From Rhizonema sp. PD37 (GTDB taxonomy: Bacteria > Cyanobacteriota > Cyanobacteriia > Cyanobacteriales > Nostocaceae), in contig JAQYWO010000003.1 of the NCBI GenBank assembly GCA_029379215.1, positions 1 through 64,000 on the forward strand: a DNA stretch of 64,000 nt, given 5' to 3'. This document shows, piece by piece, positions 27,019-37,849 of the stretch. The notes below the pieces were generated by a model. That model saw nothing but the letters and a program-made list of their open reading frames with translations, searched no databases and had not been told where the DNA came from. The position numbers and the translations under genes were made by a program. Numbering within the stretch: position 1 is the first letter of the stretch; every line of letters begins with the position of its first letter.

Positions 27019-27201
27019 ATGAAAGATAGTATTTCCTTAATAGCTGCCGCTGCTGGTGGTTTCATGCTTTCTGTCGCCCTTGCGGGCATTTTACGTGGGA
27101 CGCCATTAACATCTTGGCAAAATTCGTCTATAGATCTCAGCTTAGTGGCTAATCAGCAACTCACTTCCGTTCACTCAAATAAATCTAGTCAATTAGAATA
27201 A
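27019..27201 (+). CDS. Small exported or membrane-anchored protein
   Basis: The 60-residue product begins MKDSISLIAAAAGGFMLSV, then ALAGILRGTPL, which reads as a signal sequence or single membrane helix. A short polar tail rich in Ser, Gln and Asn follows. The coding frame is plausible, but there is no strong Shine-Dalgarno sequence and no recognised family. It lies between the OppC-like gene and the ROK kinase on the same strand. Confidence 0.45.
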   Translation: MKDSISLIAAAAGGFMLSVALAGILRGTPLTSWQNSSIDLSLVANQQLTSVHSNKSSQLE

Positions 27202-27293
27202 ACAAAACTTCCGCCGATGATACCAACTGTGGTACATGCTTTCTGATGTTTTATCTGTAGCACAAATATGTACTGAATGTAGGGAGTGGGGAT

Positions 27294-28196
27294 ATGGGGA
27301 GTGGAAAAGAAGTCATTGGCATTGATGTCGGTGGAACAGCAATCAAGCTGGGACGTTTTCGCTTTAATGGATCTTGTGTACAGTCATTATCTGTGGCGAC
27401 TCCCCAACCACCAACTCCAGAGGCGGTGATGGCGGTGATAGTGGATGCGATCGCCCAACTCGATCCACAACAACAGGCTATTGCAATTGGTATCGGCACT
27501 CCGGGACCGTCAGATGCGGCAGGACGCATTGCCAAAATTGCCATTAACTTTAAGGGGTGGTATGATGTGCCCCTGGCAAACTACATAGAAATGAAGACTG
27601 GTAAACCGACGATTGTGGCTAACGATGCCAATTGTGCGGGGTTGGGAGAAGCTTGGTTGGGGGCAGGTCGTCGCTTTAAAAATCTGATCATGCTGACTTT
27701 GGGAACTGGCGTTGGTGGCGCAATTATTATCGATGGCAAACTATTCATTGGGCATCAAGGTGCAGCTGGTGAACTTGGATTAATCACCTTAAACCCTCAT
27801 GGCTTCGCGTGTAATAGCGGTAATCAAGGCTCATTAGAGCAGCACCTCTCAATCACAGCAATTCGTCGTCACACAGGGAAAGACCCTAATGAGTTAGGTG
27901 CGCTGGCAAAAGTTGGCGAGCCAAATGCCTTGACTTTTTGGCAAAAATATGGTAAAGACTTGGGCATTGGTTTAACGAGTTTGATTTACGTGCTGACACC
28001 AGAAGCGATCGTGATCGGTGGTGGTGTCAGCGCCAGTGCAGAATTTTTCTTGCCATCTGCTAAAGCGGAAATTCAGCAGCGTGTACTCCCCACTTCTCGC
28101 TATGATTTACAAATCCTGCCAGCAGAGTTGGGCAACAATGCAGGAATGGTGGGAGCAGCGAAGTTAGCTCTATTAAAAGTGAAGAATGAGGAGTGA
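27294..28196 (+). CDS. ROK family sugar kinase (glucokinase-like)
   Basis: The 300-residue protein is a ROK-family ATP-dependent hexose kinase. Phosphate 1 is GIDVGGTAIKLG at residues 9-20. The sugar site is near IVANDANCAGLGEAWLGAG, with the catalytic Asp in NDAN. Phosphate 2 is LGTGVGGAIIIDG, and the late glycine motif is IVIGGGVS. The usual zinc motif CxCGxxGCLE is degraded to FACNSGNQGSLEQHLS: only the first Cys remains. The E-H pair of the GHQGAAGELG region is intact, so catalysis may not depend on zinc. Glucokinase is the most likely activity; other hexoses cannot be excluded. Confidence 0.88.
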   Translation: MGSGKEVIGIDVGGTAIKLGRFRFNGSCVQSLSVATPQPPTPEAVMAVIVDAIAQLDPQQQAIAIGIGTPGPSDAAGRIAKIAINFKGWYDVPLANYIEMKTGKPTIVANDANCAGLGEAWLGAGRRFKNLIMLTLGTGVGGAIIIDGKLFIGHQGAAGELGLITLNPHGFACNSGNQGSLEQHLSITAIRRHTGKDPNELGALAKVGEPNALTFWQKYGKDLGIGLTSLIYVLTPEAIVIGGGVSASAEFFLPSAKAEIQQRVLPTSRYDLQILPAELGNNAGMVGAAKLALLKVKNEE

Positions 28197-28234
28197 ACAG
28201 AGTTTTAGAGTACATCTTTACTTCTGTTTACCTC

Positions 28235-28666
28235 CTACTTCTTACTTAAAAGATATCCAGTTGTCTTCTGAATGTATTCCAGAACTTTTTGATAGGAGGT
28301 TGGATTACTAACGGGGTTAATGATGATCGGAATATTACTATCCGGTAACCAGAAGGTTATCCTACCATTTTGGGGTTCATGACAAAAGGAGCTAATGTAC
28401 TTGAGATTGATGACATACTCATTTCTGTCATAGAGGATTTTTACCCAATATGCTTTTTCAAATTTTAACTCCGTGACATTCTCTATATATTCCAAAATTG
28501 TTTGATAGTCCTTTAAGTTAGTTTGCGGGTTAATCACAATCGGAGTAGCAGTATTTGGTAGCCAAAATGTCACCCGACTGTTAGTTTCATGACGAAAAGA
28601 CGTCACATACTCGAAATTAACTAAGTATTCATTTCTTTCATGATGGATTTTCACCCAATGCACCAC
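28235..28666 (-). CDS. Protein of two tandem ~70-residue repeats (unknown)
   Basis: The 143-residue protein is an internal duplication. Residues 4-67 (WVKIHHERNEYLVNFEYVTS, FWLPNTATPIVINP, YQTILEYIENVT) align with 73-136 (WVKILYDRNEYVINLKYISS, FWLPDSNIPIIINP, YQKVLEYIQKTT). Each unit reads as a small beta-sheet plus a helix, with invariant RNEY, FWLP and INP. It has no signal peptide. No named family is recognised. It is 45 bp downstream of pyrG on the same strand and may share its transcript. Its convergent neighbour is the ROK kinase. Confidence 0.7.
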   Translation of the reverse strand: MVHWVKIHHERNEYLVNFEYVTSFRHETNSRVTFWLPNTATPIVINPQTNLKDYQTILEYIENVTELKFEKAYWVKILYDRNEYVINLKYISSFCHEPQNGRITFWLPDSNIPIIINPVSNPTSYQKVLEYIQKTTGYLLSKK

Positions 28667-28711
28667 AAGATCTCCTCATCCGCTCATTTTTGCTAATCAT
28701 GCTGTCTTCTG

Positions 28712-30436
<1,725 letters not shown>

Positions 30437-30455
30437 TTACAGAGGCTGGTGATAC

Positions 30456-30511
30456 TGCCTCCTGCCTCCTGTTTGCTGTTTCCTGTCTCATGTCTCCCGT
30501 CTCCTGCCACC
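30456..30511. repeat. Eight tandem degenerate heptamers (TGCCTCC / TGTCTCC)
   Basis: Eight consecutive 7-bp units are readable: TGCCTCC, TGCCTCC, TGTTTGC, TGTTTCC, TGTCTCA, TGTCTCC, CGTCTCC, TGCCACC. This is a short tandem repeat array of the cyanobacterial STRR type. It lies directly upstream of the amidase promoter. Confidence 0.85.
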
Positions 30512-30513
30512 CC

Positions 30514-30522
30514 TGATATAAT
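30514..30522 (+). promoter_or_regulatory. Extended -10 promoter of the amidase gene
   Basis: TGATATAAT is a perfect extended -10 element (TG-n-TATAAT). The start codon follows 15 bp later, so a transcript starting about 7 bp downstream would have a leader of fewer than ten bases. The -35 position falls inside the heptamer array. Confidence 0.45.
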
Positions 30523-30537
30523 ATTCTTCTATTTTAT

Positions 30538-32301
30538 ATGAGAGCAATTTTAGGATTAGTCATATTAGGCATAGTCACGCCTTCAGTCGTTGTGGCTCAA
30601 GAACAATCTCTCAAAATTGTTTTCCCGCAAACCAACTACAAAACAACAGCCGAAAGATTATTCTTCCTTGGTACAGCACCACCATCCGGACAAGTAACAA
30701 TAAATGGTAAGCAAATCAACCGCAGCAAGGCTGGTCATTTTGCCCCGAGTCTTCCTTTACAATTGGGAGAAAATATTTTTACTGTACGCTACCTGAATCA
30801 AGAAATTCAGATTAAGGTGACAAGGGTTTCTATCCAACCTGAAATTCCCCAAGGATTAGCCTTTGCCAAAGACTCCCTCATGCCAGCAGTGGATCTCGCT
30901 AGACTTCCTGGAGAACTCATTTGTTTGAGTGCGTCTGCGACTCCTAACGCCAGTGTTTCTGCGAAGTTAGGCAACCAAACAATTTCCCTGTTACCTCAAC
31001 CGCAACAAGCACAACTCCCAAATAACCTTGCGGCATTAACGGGACGAAATCAGTCTTCCACTCAATCAACAACTGGCAAATACAAAGGTTGCACAACAGT
31101 AGAAGCAGCTGGTGATTTAGGACAACCTCAGTTTCAACTGACACTTAACGGACAGACAGTATCTGAGCCTGGTGTCGGTAAAATTCAAATTCTCTCTCCG
31201 GCACAGTTGCCAGTTGTGGAAGTAATTGCAGAATCTGGTGTCGCTCGGACTGGTCCGAGTTCAGATTATTCTAGACTTACACCCCTACCTAAAGGCACAC
31301 GATCTACAGTCACAGGTATTGAAGGTGACTGGTTGCGTTTAGACTATGGTGGTTGGATTAAGAGTCAGGAAACTCGCATTCTACCAGGGGCAACGCCGCC
31401 ACGTACAATTATTCGTTCTGTGGGGTATCGCAAGCTCAAGACTGCAACAGAAATGTTTTTCCCTCTGGAAACGGCTGTCCCCGTGAACGTACAACAGGGA
31501 AATCGCACCTTTATCCTCACTCTTTACAATACCACTGCTCAAACAGATATTATTCGCCTGGATGACAATCCTTTGATTTCTCGCTTAGATTGGCAACAGC
31601 TTCCCGCACCCTTGAAAGGTGTACAATATACATTTAATCTCAAGAAAGACCAACAGTGGGGATATAAGCTGAGATACAACGGCACCAATTTGGTGTTAAC
31701 TTTACGTAACGCCCCTGTTTTCAGCACAAAATCCAAGCCTCTGTCTGGAATCAAAATTCTACTCGATCCGGGACATGGTGGTAAAGAATCTGGTGCGAGT
31801 GGCCCAACTGGTTATTTGGAAAAAGATCTCAATCTAACAGTGTCTAAGTTGGTGCGCGATGAGTTGGTGAAGCGAGGGGCAACGGTTGTCATGACACGCC
31901 AAGATGATCGCGAAGTGTCTTTAGAAGCACGGCAAGAGATTATTGCTAAAGAACAACCAGCGATCGCCATCTCTATTCATCACAATTCTCTCCCCGATGA
32001 TGGCAACGCTGAGAAAATCAAGGGCTTCGCTTCTTTTTGGTATCAAAACCAAGCCCACAGTTTAGCTGTTTTCTTACATAATTATATAGTTAAAAATTTA
32101 CACCGTCCTTCTTACGGAGTATTTTGGGATAACTTGGCGTTAACTCGTCCAGCGATCGCACCGTCAGTGCTGCTGGAGTTGGGGTTCATGAGTAATCCCA
32201 ATGAATTCGAGTTGATTACCAAGCCTCAAGAACAAAAGAAGACAGCAGTGGCGATCGCAGATGCTCTTGTGGAATGGTTTAAGAGAGGACGCTCTCAATA
32301 A
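30538..32301 (+). CDS. N-acetylmuramoyl-L-alanine amidase (AmiC type)
   Basis: The 587-residue protein cleaves the bond between muramic acid and the peptide stem of peptidoglycan. It has a signal peptide (residues 1-20), so it acts in the periplasm. A large N-terminal region contains an SH3-like domain near 224-280 (VARTGPSSDYSRL, GDWLRLDYGGWIK). The Amidase_3 domain fills about 403-585. Zinc ligands are expected in LDPGHGGKESGA (His 413), TGYLEKDLNL (Glu) and AISIHHNS, and the catalytic Glu in VLLELGFMSNP. Cyanobacterial AmiC enzymes work in cell-wall remodelling and septal nanopore formation. The gene is followed by a decayed partial copy of its own 3' end. Confidence 0.93.
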   Translation: MRAILGLVILGIVTPSVVVAQEQSLKIVFPQTNYKTTAERLFFLGTAPPSGQVTINGKQINRSKAGHFAPSLPLQLGENIFTVRYLNQEIQIKVTRVSIQPEIPQGLAFAKDSLMPAVDLARLPGELICLSASATPNASVSAKLGNQTISLLPQPQQAQLPNNLAALTGRNQSSTQSTTGKYKGCTTVEAAGDLGQPQFQLTLNGQTVSEPGVGKIQILSPAQLPVVEVIAESGVARTGPSSDYSRLTPLPKGTRSTVTGIEGDWLRLDYGGWIKSQETRILPGATPPRTIIRSVGYRKLKTATEMFFPLETAVPVNVQQGNRTFILTLYNTTAQTDIIRLDDNPLISRLDWQQLPAPLKGVQYTFNLKKDQQWGYKLRYNGTNLVLTLRNAPVFSTKSKPLSGIKILLDPGHGGKESGASGPTGYLEKDLNLTVSKLVRDELVKRGATVVMTRQDDREVSLEARQEIIAKEQPAIAISIHHNSLPDDGNAEKIKGFASFWYQNQAHSLAVFLHNYIVKNLHRPSYGVFWDNLALTRPAIAPSVLLELGFMSNPNEFELITKPQEQKKTAVAIADALVEWFKRGRSQ

Positions 32302-32409
32302 CTCAATATATCTCTATGGACAAAATATCTTTTATTTATGGTATTATGTGGAGATGACATAATAAAATCAAAATAGTAACCTCATAAGAACATTGCAGTT
32401 TAAGGATAA

Positions 32410-32690
32410 TGTTTTTTGTAGGAGTAAATCATTTTTAGATCAAAGTCAGACTTGTAGCCTTGTTCTTTTGTTAGAAATCTACAGAGTGGAAAATTTGTGT
32501 CGTCTTTATTACGAAGTCTTTTGGGATAACTGGGTGCTAACTTGTCCTACCCTCGTATTGTTAGCGCTACTGGAATTGGCATTCAGAAGTGATCCCAATG
32601 GCTTTGAGTTGATGACCAAGCGGCAAGAACAAAAGAAGATAGGAGTGGCGATCGTAGATGCTCTGATCTCGTTTTTGAATAACGTCTGGA
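32410..32690 (+). pseudogene. Decayed partial tandem duplicate of the amidase 3' end
   Basis: This stretch aligns with amidase positions about 32025-32290. Translated pieces match in order: EVFWDNWVLTCP with GVFWDNLALTRP, LALLELAFRSDPNGFELMTK with SVLLELGFMSNPNEFELITK, and RQEQKKIGVAIVDAL with PQEQKKTAVAIADAL. The copy keeps an open frame (part of a 202-codon ORF ending at 33001) but lacks the signal peptide, the SH3 part and the zinc-site segments DPGHGG and SIHHN. It therefore cannot be an active amidase. The rest of the ORF (after about 32690) is AT-rich, basic and unlike any protein I know. Confidence 0.75.
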
Positions 32691-33001
32691 AGAATTGTTC
32701 TATATACATCTTTCTAAATAAAATATGTTTTATTCAAATTAAATTATGTTTAAATACAGACATTAAATTGTTATTAACATCATACAAGAGTGGCTGGCGA
32801 AAGATAAAATTTTTCGGCGCTCTAGAAAATATTTTTGGCGGGATTAAAGACCGATTAAAACATGTACTCATAACGAAGTGCAAAAAATTACAAACAAGAA
32901 AACTTATAGAAATTAATACCATTTTTGTAGGTATAGTAAAAATGGTAGTTGTCTTACTTTTCCTACCTTTCCGATTTAAAAGTTTTTTAGAGAATATTTA
33001 A

Positions 33002-33882
33002 CTGTTTATCATTCTGTGGATAGATGTTAAGCCTAATTTAGTGGTGTAATGGAATAACTTTTTTCTGGATTTTTGGGAAATATCCGGAAGTTTACTTTAT
33101 CTTTACAGTCTCTTTATAGATTAAGTAGTACTTCTACATGCAAACTTTACATTTAACAATGTAATTACTGAGAATATAGTGATTGTAAATTCTGTTAAAA
33201 AAGTAATACACATTAGCTACTCAAAGTAAAAACTCGAAACTAGAAGGGGTTTTGAAGGTAGCTATTTATCATACAGATGAAAATCTATATGTGTATTTTG
33301 TTACTAAAAGCAGGTCGTTAGCAGAATCTCCCTGTAAAAATGGATAGGTTTAAGAAATGCCATTTCGTGTCTGTGCATTTACTGAGACTTTCAAAAACTC
33401 TCTGAGTTTTAGAAAACAAAAGTATATAGGCTACCGTTGCCATCGTCAATTCGAGTTGTATGGACTGATCTGGCACTTTAAGAACTTCCCATGTGAAAGT
33501 TTAGAGATTGGCTTTGTGCCACTTGTTTTTATGCCATTGAATTGCTAAAAGATAAGAGGTAATGGTTGTAAATATCACACAATGGGTAGAAAAGCATAAC
33601 CGGATAAGCTTTTTAAACCGTACCGAGAAGAGTGTTATGGCTTGAAGAATTGGAAAGCTAAATAGTTAGGTAATAAAGTCACGCAATGTTTTCTCAGCCC
33701 TTTGACTACGTAACTATCAATACATGATGCGTAATATGAGTTAGAGGAGAAAAAACTCTGTGAGATTTGCACCGAACTCACATGCATCAAATATTATTAG
33801 TGTATCCTTATTTTAAATAAATGCCTTGGCAACTCATTGAGAACAAACTAGATTGTTTAGGATCGATTTTTTTAGTTGTGGT
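33002..33882. other. Gene-free stretch before the polysaccharide locus, 880 bp
   Basis: AT-rich sequence without a supported gene. A 63-codon ORF at 33357-33548 shows no family features. The stretch presumably contains the promoter and a long leader of the polysaccharide genes. No clear riboswitch or terminator was recognised. Confidence 0.4.
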
Positions 33883-34695
33883 ATGAGATTGATTAACTTA
33901 TTGAATGTGGGACTCCATAATCTCACAATGGTCGAGTTGTTAGAAAAGCTGCGAACAGGCGGTATTGTTTTTACACCCAACGTAGACCATTTGATGAAAT
34001 TACAAAGAAATCCAGAGTTTTACAGTATTTACCAAGAAGCTGATTATAGAGTTTGCGATAGTAAGGTTTTAATTTATGTATCAGCTTTTCTGGGAACACC
34101 TATAAAAGAAAAGATTTCTGGCTCAGATTTGTTTCCGGCTTTTTATAACTACTACCAGCATGATGAAAGTATTAAAATCTTCTTACTAGGAGGTGATGCG
34201 GTAGTAGCTAAGAATGCTCAAGAAAAAATTAATTATAAAGTAGGTCGGGACATAATAGTTGCTGCTCATTCACCTTCCTATGGGTTTGAAAAAAAAGAGG
34301 ATGAATGCCAAGAAATTGTAGATATCATTAATTCTACAGGAGCAACGGTTCTAGCAATAGGAGTAGGTGCGCCGAAGCAGGAAATGTGGATTGCCAAATA
34401 TAGGAAGCAATTGAAAAATATTAAGATATACTTGGCTATTGGTGCGACGATCAACTTTGAGGCAGGAAATGTTCACCGGGCACCAAAGTGGATGAGTGAG
34501 GTAGGTTTAGAGTGGCTTTACAGACTGTTAAGCGAACCGAAGCGCTTGTGGCGAAGGTATTTATTGGATGCCATTCCGTTTTTATGGTTAATTTTTCAAC
34601 AAAGGTTTCGCGTATATAAGAACCCTTGGTCAACTGTTATACAACATAAAGTGAGTGAGATTCAGTCTGTTACAAGAAGTCTCACGAAAATGTAG
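33883..34695 (+). CDS. WecG/TagA/CpsF family glycosyltransferase
   Basis: The 270-residue protein belongs to GT26, whose members add N-acetylmannosaminuronic acid, ManNAc or similar residues to a lipid-linked sugar on the inner face of the cytoplasmic membrane. Typical blocks are VFTPNVDHLMKLQRNPEF, YRVCDSKVLIYVSAFLGTPI, KEKISGSDLFPAF, IFLLGGDAVVAKNA, LAIGVGAPKQEMWIAKYR, GATINFEAGNVHRAPKWMSE and GLEWLYRLLSEPKRLWRRYL. The C-terminal hydrophobic and basic segment suits membrane association. Start: ATG 33883; a TTG ten codons earlier is possible. It begins a plus-strand series with the BY-kinase gene 45 bp downstream. Confidence 0.92.
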   Translation: MRLINLLNVGLHNLTMVELLEKLRTGGIVFTPNVDHLMKLQRNPEFYSIYQEADYRVCDSKVLIYVSAFLGTPIKEKISGSDLFPAFYNYYQHDESIKIFLLGGDAVVAKNAQEKINYKVGRDIIVAAHSPSYGFEKKEDECQEIVDIINSTGATVLAIGVGAPKQEMWIAKYRKQLKNIKIYLAIGATINFEAGNVHRAPKWMSEVGLEWLYRLLSEPKRLWRRYLLDAIPFLWLIFQQRFRVYKNPWSTVIQHKVSEIQSVTRSLTKM

Positions 34696-34739
34696 AAGTC
34701 GTTTTTTGTTCAACACTGTGCAGCAAAGGAACTGGTGGT

Positions 34740-36941
34740 ATGGAGACTAAAGATAACACTGAAGACGTAAATATTCAAAAATATTTCCTAATTCTCAAAC
34801 GCCACTGGCGAGTTAGCACAGGAGTTTTTGCAACCTTTGTGGCGTTATCTGGAGCGGCTTTGTTACTCGACAAACCTGCATACGAAGCAAGTGGAAAACT
34901 GCTGTTCCAAATAAACAGAACCTCTTCTTACACAGGAGTTGGAGAAAAACAAGGACAGTTGGAATCCTTGAAGCGTGAGGCGAATCCTTTAGACACGCAA
35001 GGTGTGCTGATACAATCAGCACCTATTATTCAAGAGGTTATCCGCACTCTTAATCTCAAAGATAAACATGGTGTTCCTCTAACTCCAGAGGTAGTGAAAA
35101 TTAAAACTGAGCCAGTTTTAAATACTGATGTACTTAAAGTCTCTTTTACATCTAGCAATCCGGAAATGGCTAAAGCTGTCGTCGATCAGGTGATGACATC
35201 ATTTGTTGCTAGTAACATTCAGTCTAATCGAGCCGAAGCTTCAGCAGCAGGGACATTTATTCAAAATCAATTGCCATGGGCTGAAAAAGAATTAAACCGA
35301 AGATCGGAGGCACTGCGTAAATTTAAAGCTGAAAATCAAATTATCGATTTGCACGAAGAGACGCAAGGCGCAGTTAAAACTGTGGCAAGTATAGAGGATG
35401 AATTAAATCATGCTCGCTCTCAATTATCAGAATTGACAGCTCAGGAAAACGATCTTCGTAAGCAACTCAATTTTCGTAACAATAGTGCTGTCGATTTGAC
35501 TTCTTTAAGTCAGGTGCCTGGTTTGCAAGAGCTGATATCTGAACATCAAAAGCTAGAAACTCAGCTAGCAAATAAACAAAATATATTGACAGAAGAGAAC
35601 CCAACCATTGTTCAACTCAAAAAGCAAAAAGCAGATTTAAGGGCTTTAATACAGCAGCGAACTAACGAGTCGTTAGGATACAAAGCAAATGTCGCTCCTG
35701 GTAATTTGGAGATGGGGAAAATTAAGCAAGACATAACTGCTGATTTAGTGAAGCTTCAGTCTCAACGCCTGGGTACAGAAAGAAAAATTCAAACATTGTC
35801 TAATCTTAGGGAAGTTTATAGCAAGCGGGCTGGTATTCTCCCGAATTTAGAGAAGAAGCAAGGAGAATTGGAGCGCAGTTTATCGGTTGCTCAAAAAAGC
35901 TACGAAAACCTTTTGACAAAACAACAGGAAACTAAAATAGCAGAAAACCAGAATATCGGGAACGCCCGCGTACTTGAACCTGCTAGAGTTTCCAGTAGCC
36001 CAGCCGCCATGAAAATGAAGATTGGCATTGGTGTGGGTGGTATATTTGGTGGTTTGCTCATAGGCATAGCAGCGGGATTCTTGGTTGATATTATCGACAG
36101 AAGGTTGAAAACAGCGAAGGAAGCAGAAGAACTTTTTGGACAAACTCTGTTAGGGTTAATTCCGAATTTTGAAACCGTAAACACCCCAACTGCCAAAGAG
36201 TCAATGTTAAGCGGAATCTCAAACAGAGTGATTGTGGCAACATCACCTTGTTCTGTGATCCATGAAGCATACCACATGCTTCGGGCAAATATGAAGTTTA
36301 TTAGTTTAGATAAAAAAGTTCGCACAATTGTAGTCACTAGTTCTGTCAGTGGAGAAGGAAAATCAGAAGTTTCTGCCAACTTAGCGACAGTAATGGCTCA
36401 AGCGGGACGACGAGTTCTGTTAGTTGATGCAGATATGCGTCAGCCACATCAACATCACCTATGGGGTTTGATCAATTCAGTTGGTTTGAGTAATGTCATG
36501 GTTGATGAAGAAAAACTTTCAGTAGCTGTGCAAAAAGTTACACCTCAACTATCTGTTCTGACGGCTGGAGTAATGCCTCCTAATCCCCTAGCTATCATTG
36601 ATTCTGAGCGCATGACTACTCTTGTTGAGACGCTTTCAGACCAGTATGATTACGTTGTTTTTGATACGCCTCCTTTGGTTGGAACTGCTGATGCAGCAGT
36701 TTTAGGCAAAATGGTAGATGGAGTCTTAGTCGTGGCTCGACCTGGTGTTGTTGATTCCAGTAGTGTTGCGGCAGCAAAATCTTTACTATCACGTTCTGAA
36801 GCTAATGTTTTGGGAATCGTTGCCAATGGAGTCAATATCAAGCACGAACCGGGCGGTTTCTTTTACTATCCCAGTAATCGAACCGATACCAGTGATGACA
36901 AAGTCAAAGTCAAAGTTAAAGAAACTGAAGTAGGAATATAG
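34740..36941 (+). CDS. Polysaccharide co-polymerase / tyrosine autokinase (Wzc/CpsD type)
   Basis: The 733-residue inner-membrane protein controls chain length and export of polysaccharide. A Wzz-type domain lies between a first helix near residues 27-44 and a second near 425-450 (GIGVGGIFGGLLIGIAAGFL). Between them is a long periplasmic coiled coil (about 170-390). The cytoplasmic BY-kinase domain has Walker A SSVSGEGKSEVSAN near 534, Walker A' VLLVDADMRQP near 560 and Walker B YDYVVFDTPPLVG near 637. The tail has a small tyrosine pair in GGFFYYPSNR near 708, short for a tyrosine cluster. It starts with ATG after AAGGAACTGGT and is followed at 2 bp by the LbH acetyltransferase gene. Confidence 0.93.
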   Translation: METKDNTEDVNIQKYFLILKRHWRVSTGVFATFVALSGAALLLDKPAYEASGKLLFQINRTSSYTGVGEKQGQLESLKREANPLDTQGVLIQSAPIIQEVIRTLNLKDKHGVPLTPEVVKIKTEPVLNTDVLKVSFTSSNPEMAKAVVDQVMTSFVASNIQSNRAEASAAGTFIQNQLPWAEKELNRRSEALRKFKAENQIIDLHEETQGAVKTVASIEDELNHARSQLSELTAQENDLRKQLNFRNNSAVDLTSLSQVPGLQELISEHQKLETQLANKQNILTEENPTIVQLKKQKADLRALIQQRTNESLGYKANVAPGNLEMGKIKQDITADLVKLQSQRLGTERKIQTLSNLREVYSKRAGILPNLEKKQGELERSLSVAQKSYENLLTKQQETKIAENQNIGNARVLEPARVSSSPAAMKMKIGIGVGGIFGGLLIGIAAGFLVDIIDRRLKTAKEAEELFGQTLLGLIPNFETVNTPTAKESMLSGISNRVIVATSPCSVIHEAYHMLRANMKFISLDKKVRTIVVTSSVSGEGKSEVSANLATVMAQAGRRVLLVDADMRQPHQHHLWGLINSVGLSNVMVDEEKLSVAVQKVTPQLSVLTAGVMPPNPLAIIDSERMTTLVETLSDQYDYVVFDTPPLVGTADAAVLGKMVDGVLVVARPGVVDSSSVAAAKSLLSRSEANVLGIVANGVNIKHEPGGFFYYPSNRTDTSDDKVKVKVKETEVGI

Positions 36942-36943
36942 TT

Positions 36944-37522
36944 ATGGCTGCAAGACTAGAGTCGATGGCAAATGTCAGCGAAAATGATGTTCCGACTTTA
37001 ACCCTGTGGCAGCAAATAAAAGAAGACTGGATTGCTCATGGTCAAGATTGGACAAAGCCAGGATTTCGAGCAGTAGCGGTTCTGCGTTTTGGGGTTTGGC
37101 GAATGAAAATTCAGCCCAAATCTCTTCGCGCACCTTTCAGCATTCTTTATCGAATGTTATATCGCAAAGTTCGTAATAATTATGGAATTGAACTACCCTA
37201 CACAGTCCAGCTAGGTCGCCGCGTAATCATTGAACACCAGGGAGCAATTGTCGTTCATGGAGATTGCTGGATTGGTGATGATAGTATTATCCGCCAAGGT
37301 GTGACTTTAGGAAATCGTTATCTAGATCGTCCTTTTGATGCACCAAAGCTAGGCAAATCTGTCAATGTTGGTGCTGGAGCAAAAATCTTTGGTAACGTCT
37401 CTATTGGAAATGGTGCCAACATTGGCGCTAATGCTGTCGTTCTTTGTGATGTTCCACAGGGAGCAACAGCAGTTGGCATCCCTGCAAAAATTATCAAGAG
37501 GGGAGTGGGGAGTGACGAGTAG
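36944..37522 (+). CDS. Serine-acetyltransferase-like hexapeptide (LbH) acyltransferase
   Basis: The 192-residue protein has an N-terminal helical part as in CysE (LWQQIKEDWIAHGQDWTKPG). A left-handed beta-helix runs from about residue 85, with repeats such as IIEHQGAIVVHGDCWIGDD and VNVGAGAKIFGNVSIGNGAN. The acceptor-site region is RQGVTLGNRYLDRPFDAPKLG, where the usual CysE histidine-containing stretch is altered. The gene starts 2 bp after the kinase gene, so it surely belongs to the polysaccharide operon. Acetylation of a sugar residue is therefore more likely than cysteine synthesis (inference). The last residues are read from GGAGTGGGGAGTGA-type repeat DNA. Confidence 0.85.
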   Translation: MAARLESMANVSENDVPTLTLWQQIKEDWIAHGQDWTKPGFRAVAVLRFGVWRMKIQPKSLRAPFSILYRMLYRKVRNNYGIELPYTVQLGRRVIIEHQGAIVVHGDCWIGDDSIIRQGVTLGNRYLDRPFDAPKLGKSVNVGAGAKIFGNVSIGNGANIGANAVVLCDVPQGATAVGIPAKIIKRGVGSDE

Positions 37523-37639
37523 GGAAGCACCAGGAAAGGAAAGATGACAACTCTCAACTCATAATTAACAATATTCCGGACAGTTTTTTTCTCAAGGCTG
37601 TAAGCATTGTAACTCTCATTTCTTCGTTGCTTACTCCCT

Positions 37640-37745
37640 TCCCGCTAGAAGAATACCGAAAAAATAAACCGCCAAGACAAGGCAGTGCGCTGCGGGGGTT
37701 CCCCCCGTTGAAGCATCTGCCGCGCCAAGGAAGCCAAGTTTGAAG
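37640..37745. repeat. Dispersed GC-rich intergenic repeat
   Basis: A GC-rich block with GCGGGGGTTCCCCCCGTTG and GCCAAGACAAGGCAG stands out from its AT-rich surroundings between the LbH acyltransferase and GT2 genes. It can form a strong hairpin (GGGGG...CCCCCC). It is repeat DNA and no gene is present. Confidence 0.45.
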
Positions 37746-37849
37746 ATCAGAGATATAGGTAATCTTACACCGGGAAGGGAGCAGTATCTCTGGACAAGAT
37801 TTTATCCAGAGTATTGAATTAACAATTAACAACTCACAATCGATAATTA

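Noticed and set aside
33357..33548. Plus-strand 63-codon ORF before the polysaccharide genes
   Set aside because: It has no ribosome-binding site and no family features.
36944..37522. Assignment as cysE (cysteine synthesis)
   Set aside because: The protein is CysE-like, but its position 2 bp after the Wzc-type gene and the altered acceptor-site region favour a polysaccharide acetyltransferase role.
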